DNA from: Mangifera indica
Lineage: Eukaryota; Streptophyta; Magnoliopsida; Sapindales; Anacardiaceae
Direction: 5' to 3'
Length of the DNA stretch: 64,000 nt
NCBI RefSeq assembly: GCF_011075055.1
Contig: NC_058145.1
Location: 446,887-510,886, forward strand
In this document: positions 61,601 through 64,000 of the stretch, piece by piece
Layout: each line of letters begins with the position of its first letter
Numbering within the stretch: position 1 is the stretch's first letter
Made by a program: the position numbers and the translations under genes
The notes under the pieces: model-generated
The model's database searches: none
Seen by the model: the letters and a program-made list of their open reading frames with translations, nothing else
Told to the model about the DNA's origin: nothing

Positions 61601-63855
61601 TTTATTGTTCTTTTGCTTGCTGTTTTTGTGTAGACAGGATGCTTTTGCAATCCTGGTGCTTGTGCAAAATATCTTGGCTTGTCTCACTTGGATCTTCTTT
61701 CAAACATAGAGGTATTTTTCGGCCACTTGCTACATTAACTTTTAGTAATTCGTTGCAAAGGGCATAGAGTCATTAAATTCATCTGTATAAGTTATGCTTT
61801 GATTCCAGGCTGGACATGTTTGCTGGGATGATAATGACATAATACGTGGAAAACCAACTGGAGCTGTCAGAATATCATTTGGCTACATGTCAACATATGA
61901 AGAGGCCAAGGTAAATAGAACAAAATTTGGAATCGTTAAAAAAGCAAAAAACGAAAATTGTTTTCCATTGGTGTGGTATTTCCCTTTCCATGTTTACTAG
62001 CTCTTTCATAGAGTATAAATGGACTTCTTTTCAGGAGACTTCTTTCCTGATTTTATGTTTTCCTTGTGTACAGAAATTTATTGATTTCATAAAAATTTCC
62101 TTCGTGTCATCGCCAAATAAATCTTCAAACGGAAATCTGTTGACAGCAAGCTGCATCCTCCTTTCAACGGAAGGTTAATATGGCTTATATTTTTATTAGC
62201 TTGCATACATGATTTTTTTTTTCTAATTATTTAGTCAAAGGTCTAATGAAATAGTGAACACAATTGACAATTGTAGTGTATTAGCCTACTTCACGTGATG
62301 TTTGACTTGTTCCTAAAATTCAGGCACTGACGGAATACACTCGGTGTCAAATTACTTTATAAAGTCTATTACTGTCTACCCGATTAAATCATGTGCTGGA
62401 TTCAGTGCCCAATGCTGGCCTCTTTGCAGTACAGGTAACTTTTTGTAGACTGTTCTAGTAATTTAAAGAGATACATGGACAAAGCCTTTACCAGACCTGT
62501 TAACTGTCAACAGCCCTGAACTTGTTAATGGTTTCACGACAACCTAGGGAGTTGCAGCAGTTGGAAAATTATTGCTGCCGTCTCCTAACCTTCAAACCTG
62601 ATTTCATAAAACAAGGGAAATCTGGTGGCTGTGAACTGAGCCCTTGAAACAAATGAAACTCTTTTTTTTCTTTTTCATGAAAAGAGACAATTCTAAGAAT
62701 CACGAAACAACTTTGTAAATCAAATAATAGGAAACGAAATTTATTTATTGCTAGTTGGGCTAGTCAGTATATTTCTGTAGAAATATCATAACGTTGTTCT
62801 GAATGGCGTTTCTCCCCTTCCATTTTATGAAGCAGGCCTACTACATGATCGAGAATGGCTTCTTCAAAGTCAAACTGGTGAAATTCTAACGCAGAAAAAG
62901 GTGAATTATTTAAGTTTAATTTTGTTCGTTCTTTTACTTCATTTTACGAAATAAGAACACTCATATAAGTTTTTTGAATCCGTGTTGAAGGTACCAGAAA
63001 TGTGCTTCATTACGACATTTATAGACCTCAGTCAAGAAATAATGTTTGTAGAATCACCCCATTGCAGAGATAAGTTGTCAATCAATTTAAAACCAGATTC
63101 CAATCATGGTGGGAGAGAAGAAATCGATATGCATGCTCAAAGGTAACGTTAAAACTCAGTTGCAATGACTTTCTTGATAACATCCACCTTTTTTGTCAAT
63201 ATTATGCTCTTCATCACTGCTGGTTCTGAAAATTGCATGATCATTGACATTGTTTACTTATTAGATATGAAGTACACGGTTACGCAAATGAAGTCAACAT
63301 ATGGTTTAGCAAAGCCATCGGTCGACATTGCATACTACTCCATTGTTCTGGCTCTAAGTCCCGTGAATGTTTGGATCAGGGCAAAAGTGTGGGCGGGTGC
63401 AGAGATTTGGAAAGCAGATTGAATTTTTCTAATGAAGCTCAATTCTTATTGTTATCTGAGCCGAGCATATCGGATCTGAACAGCAGATTACGCTTGAGTA
63501 TGTTTGTCCACTCGACCCATTGCTTCCATTTAAGAATCTGATGGTTGCCCTTCATTACGCATATCACTTTTCTGCAAGTCAATGAATTTTTATCATATTC
63601 AACTCTCAATTTCAAGACAAAAAGGGAAAAGAAAAAAAAGTTATTATTTGTTGATTGAAGATTGCTTGCTTCTCTTTTTTTTTTTTTCCTGTAAATATGA
63701 TTTATACATTACTAGGAGTGGATACAGGAAAAAGTAATGGAATGCCGGTTCAAGTCGATTATACGAGATTTCGGCCCAACCTTGTTCTATCGGGGGGTGA
63801 ACCATATGCTGAAGATAGGTGGAGAAATCTGAAAATTGGAAACAACCATTTTACT
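55670..63855 (+). CDS. ABA3: Molybdenum cofactor sulfurase, 3' end outside window
   Basis: Twenty exons are visible: 55670-55787, 56127-56225, 56651-56709, 56999-57159, 57349-57506, 58102-58228, 58556-58658, 58739-58784, 59967-60005, 60084-60240, 60344-60446, 61075-61191, 61634-61711, 61809-61910, 62074-62173, 62324-62434, 62836-62900, 62991-63142, 63265-63497, 63716-63855. They encode 756 residues in one frame. The N-terminal NifS-like PLP domain has [27 protein letters not shown], the PLP lysine at about K275 ([13 protein letters not shown]) and the Cys motif [14 protein letters not shown] (432-439). In Arabidopsis ABA3 the persulfide Cys430 lies in this motif. A MOSC N-terminal domain begins near 533 ([10 protein letters not shown]). 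The MOSC core starts ([18 protein letters not shown]) and runs off the window. ABA3 adds the terminal sulfur to Moco for aldehyde oxidase (last step of abscisic acid synthesis) and xanthine dehydrogenase. It is cytosolic. Confidence 0.95.
59034..59336 (+). repeat. Two diverged tandem LTR-like units in ABA3 intron 8
   Basis: A block with TTAAGATATTGTCC, GTCAATGTGTTTGGTTT, TTTTTACAAGTTG and CCCAAGCAATGTGGG at about 59034-59195 recurs as TTAAAATATTGTTTGC, GTCAATGTGTTTGGTTT, TTTTTGCAAGTTG and CCAAAGCAATATG at about 59200-59335. These words are common in plant LTRs. The blocks lie just upstream of the TRIM-like element. Confidence 0.5.
59337..59830 (+). mobile_element. TRIM-like miniature LTR element in ABA3 intron 8
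   Basis: A segment at about 59365-59482 ends GGTTGTTACA. GCTATCAGAGCC (59487-59498) follows at once, close to the TGGTATCAGAGC primer-binding site for initiator tRNA-Met. About 200 bp of noncoding sequence follow. A second copy of the first segment starts near TGTAGCATCCCATTAC (59692) and repeats GTGAACC..TATA, CAAAACTGTGATGGATTGTG and CAATATT in order. Two short LTRs, a primer site and no coding region fit a TRIM. The copies are diverged and the boundaries approximate. Confidence 0.5.
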
Positions 63856-64000
63856 GTAAGTTCTTGTTTCTTTGAATGGGAACCATATCGGTTTTTTACA
63901 GTTTTGTCGAATAGAATTCCTAGCTTTATCTGATTTCTTATGCTGCAACTGAGCACTATAATATCATACATTTTTATTCCTCTACATACTGAAGCTTGTC

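Noticed and set aside
1..64000. tRNA or rRNA genes
   Set aside because: I saw no A-box/B-box pair with a foldable cloverleaf and no rRNA-like segment. The TATCAGAGCC word at 59489 is a primer-binding-site relic, not a tRNA.

Overview
The window is nuclear DNA of a flowering plant. The genes are split by AT-rich introns with GT/AG borders, and the encoded proteins resemble eudicot (rosid-type) families from end to end. The species cannot be named from sequence alone. I rebuilt nine protein-coding genes exon by exon; reading frame is kept across every junction. Every protein was recognised from memory of its family, not by database search.

Layout, left to right. 918-3871 (-): STIPL1/TFIP11-type spliceosome disassembly factor. 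6810-8030: a tandem array of about 320-bp units. 8820-13096 (+): cyclin T (P-TEFb type). 14139-19902 (-): CYP59, a cyclophilin with RRM, zinc knuckle and Arg/Asp-rich tail. 20885-23737 (+): At4g15545-like coiled-coil protein, head to head with CYP59. 26189-34153 (-): valyl-tRNA synthetase with about 21 exons, probably dual-targeted. 34154-42634: an 8.5-kb transposon-rich gap with two long palindromic Mutator-like elements, a third smaller relative, and a decayed hAT transposase that one palindrome has entered. 42635-43808 (+): R2R3-MYB of the MYB2/MYB108 type. 44647-47127 (-): LBD4-like LOB-domain protein. 50293-54363 (+): 2-oxoglutarate/Fe(II) dioxygenase of the feruloyl-CoA 6'-hydroxylase-like group. 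55670-63855 (+, cut by the window end): molybdenum cofactor sulfurase (ABA3).

Functional themes. The three left-most genes (STIPL1, cyclin T, CYP59) all act on RNA polymerase II CTD or pre-mRNA processing. ValRS is a housekeeping enzyme. MYB, LBD4, the dioxygenase and ABA3 belong to development, stress or specialised metabolism. These genes have separate promoters; nothing suggests an operon or metabolic cluster.

The most unusual items are: (1) a family of GGCCAAA-ended long-inverted-repeat Mutator-like elements with exact 9-10-bp target duplications, one nested in a hAT relic; (2) a 38-residue triplication in the MYB C-terminus; (3) an LBD protein whose zinc motif has lost one residue (CX2CX6CX2C instead of CX2CX6CX3C); (4) a decayed duplicate of exon 2 inside intron 1 of the At4g15545-like gene; (5) a 36-base G run in cyclin T intron 1; (6) a miniature LTR element in an ABA3 intron; (7) a foldback MITE family with many copies. 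I found no convincing tRNA, rRNA or CRISPR feature.
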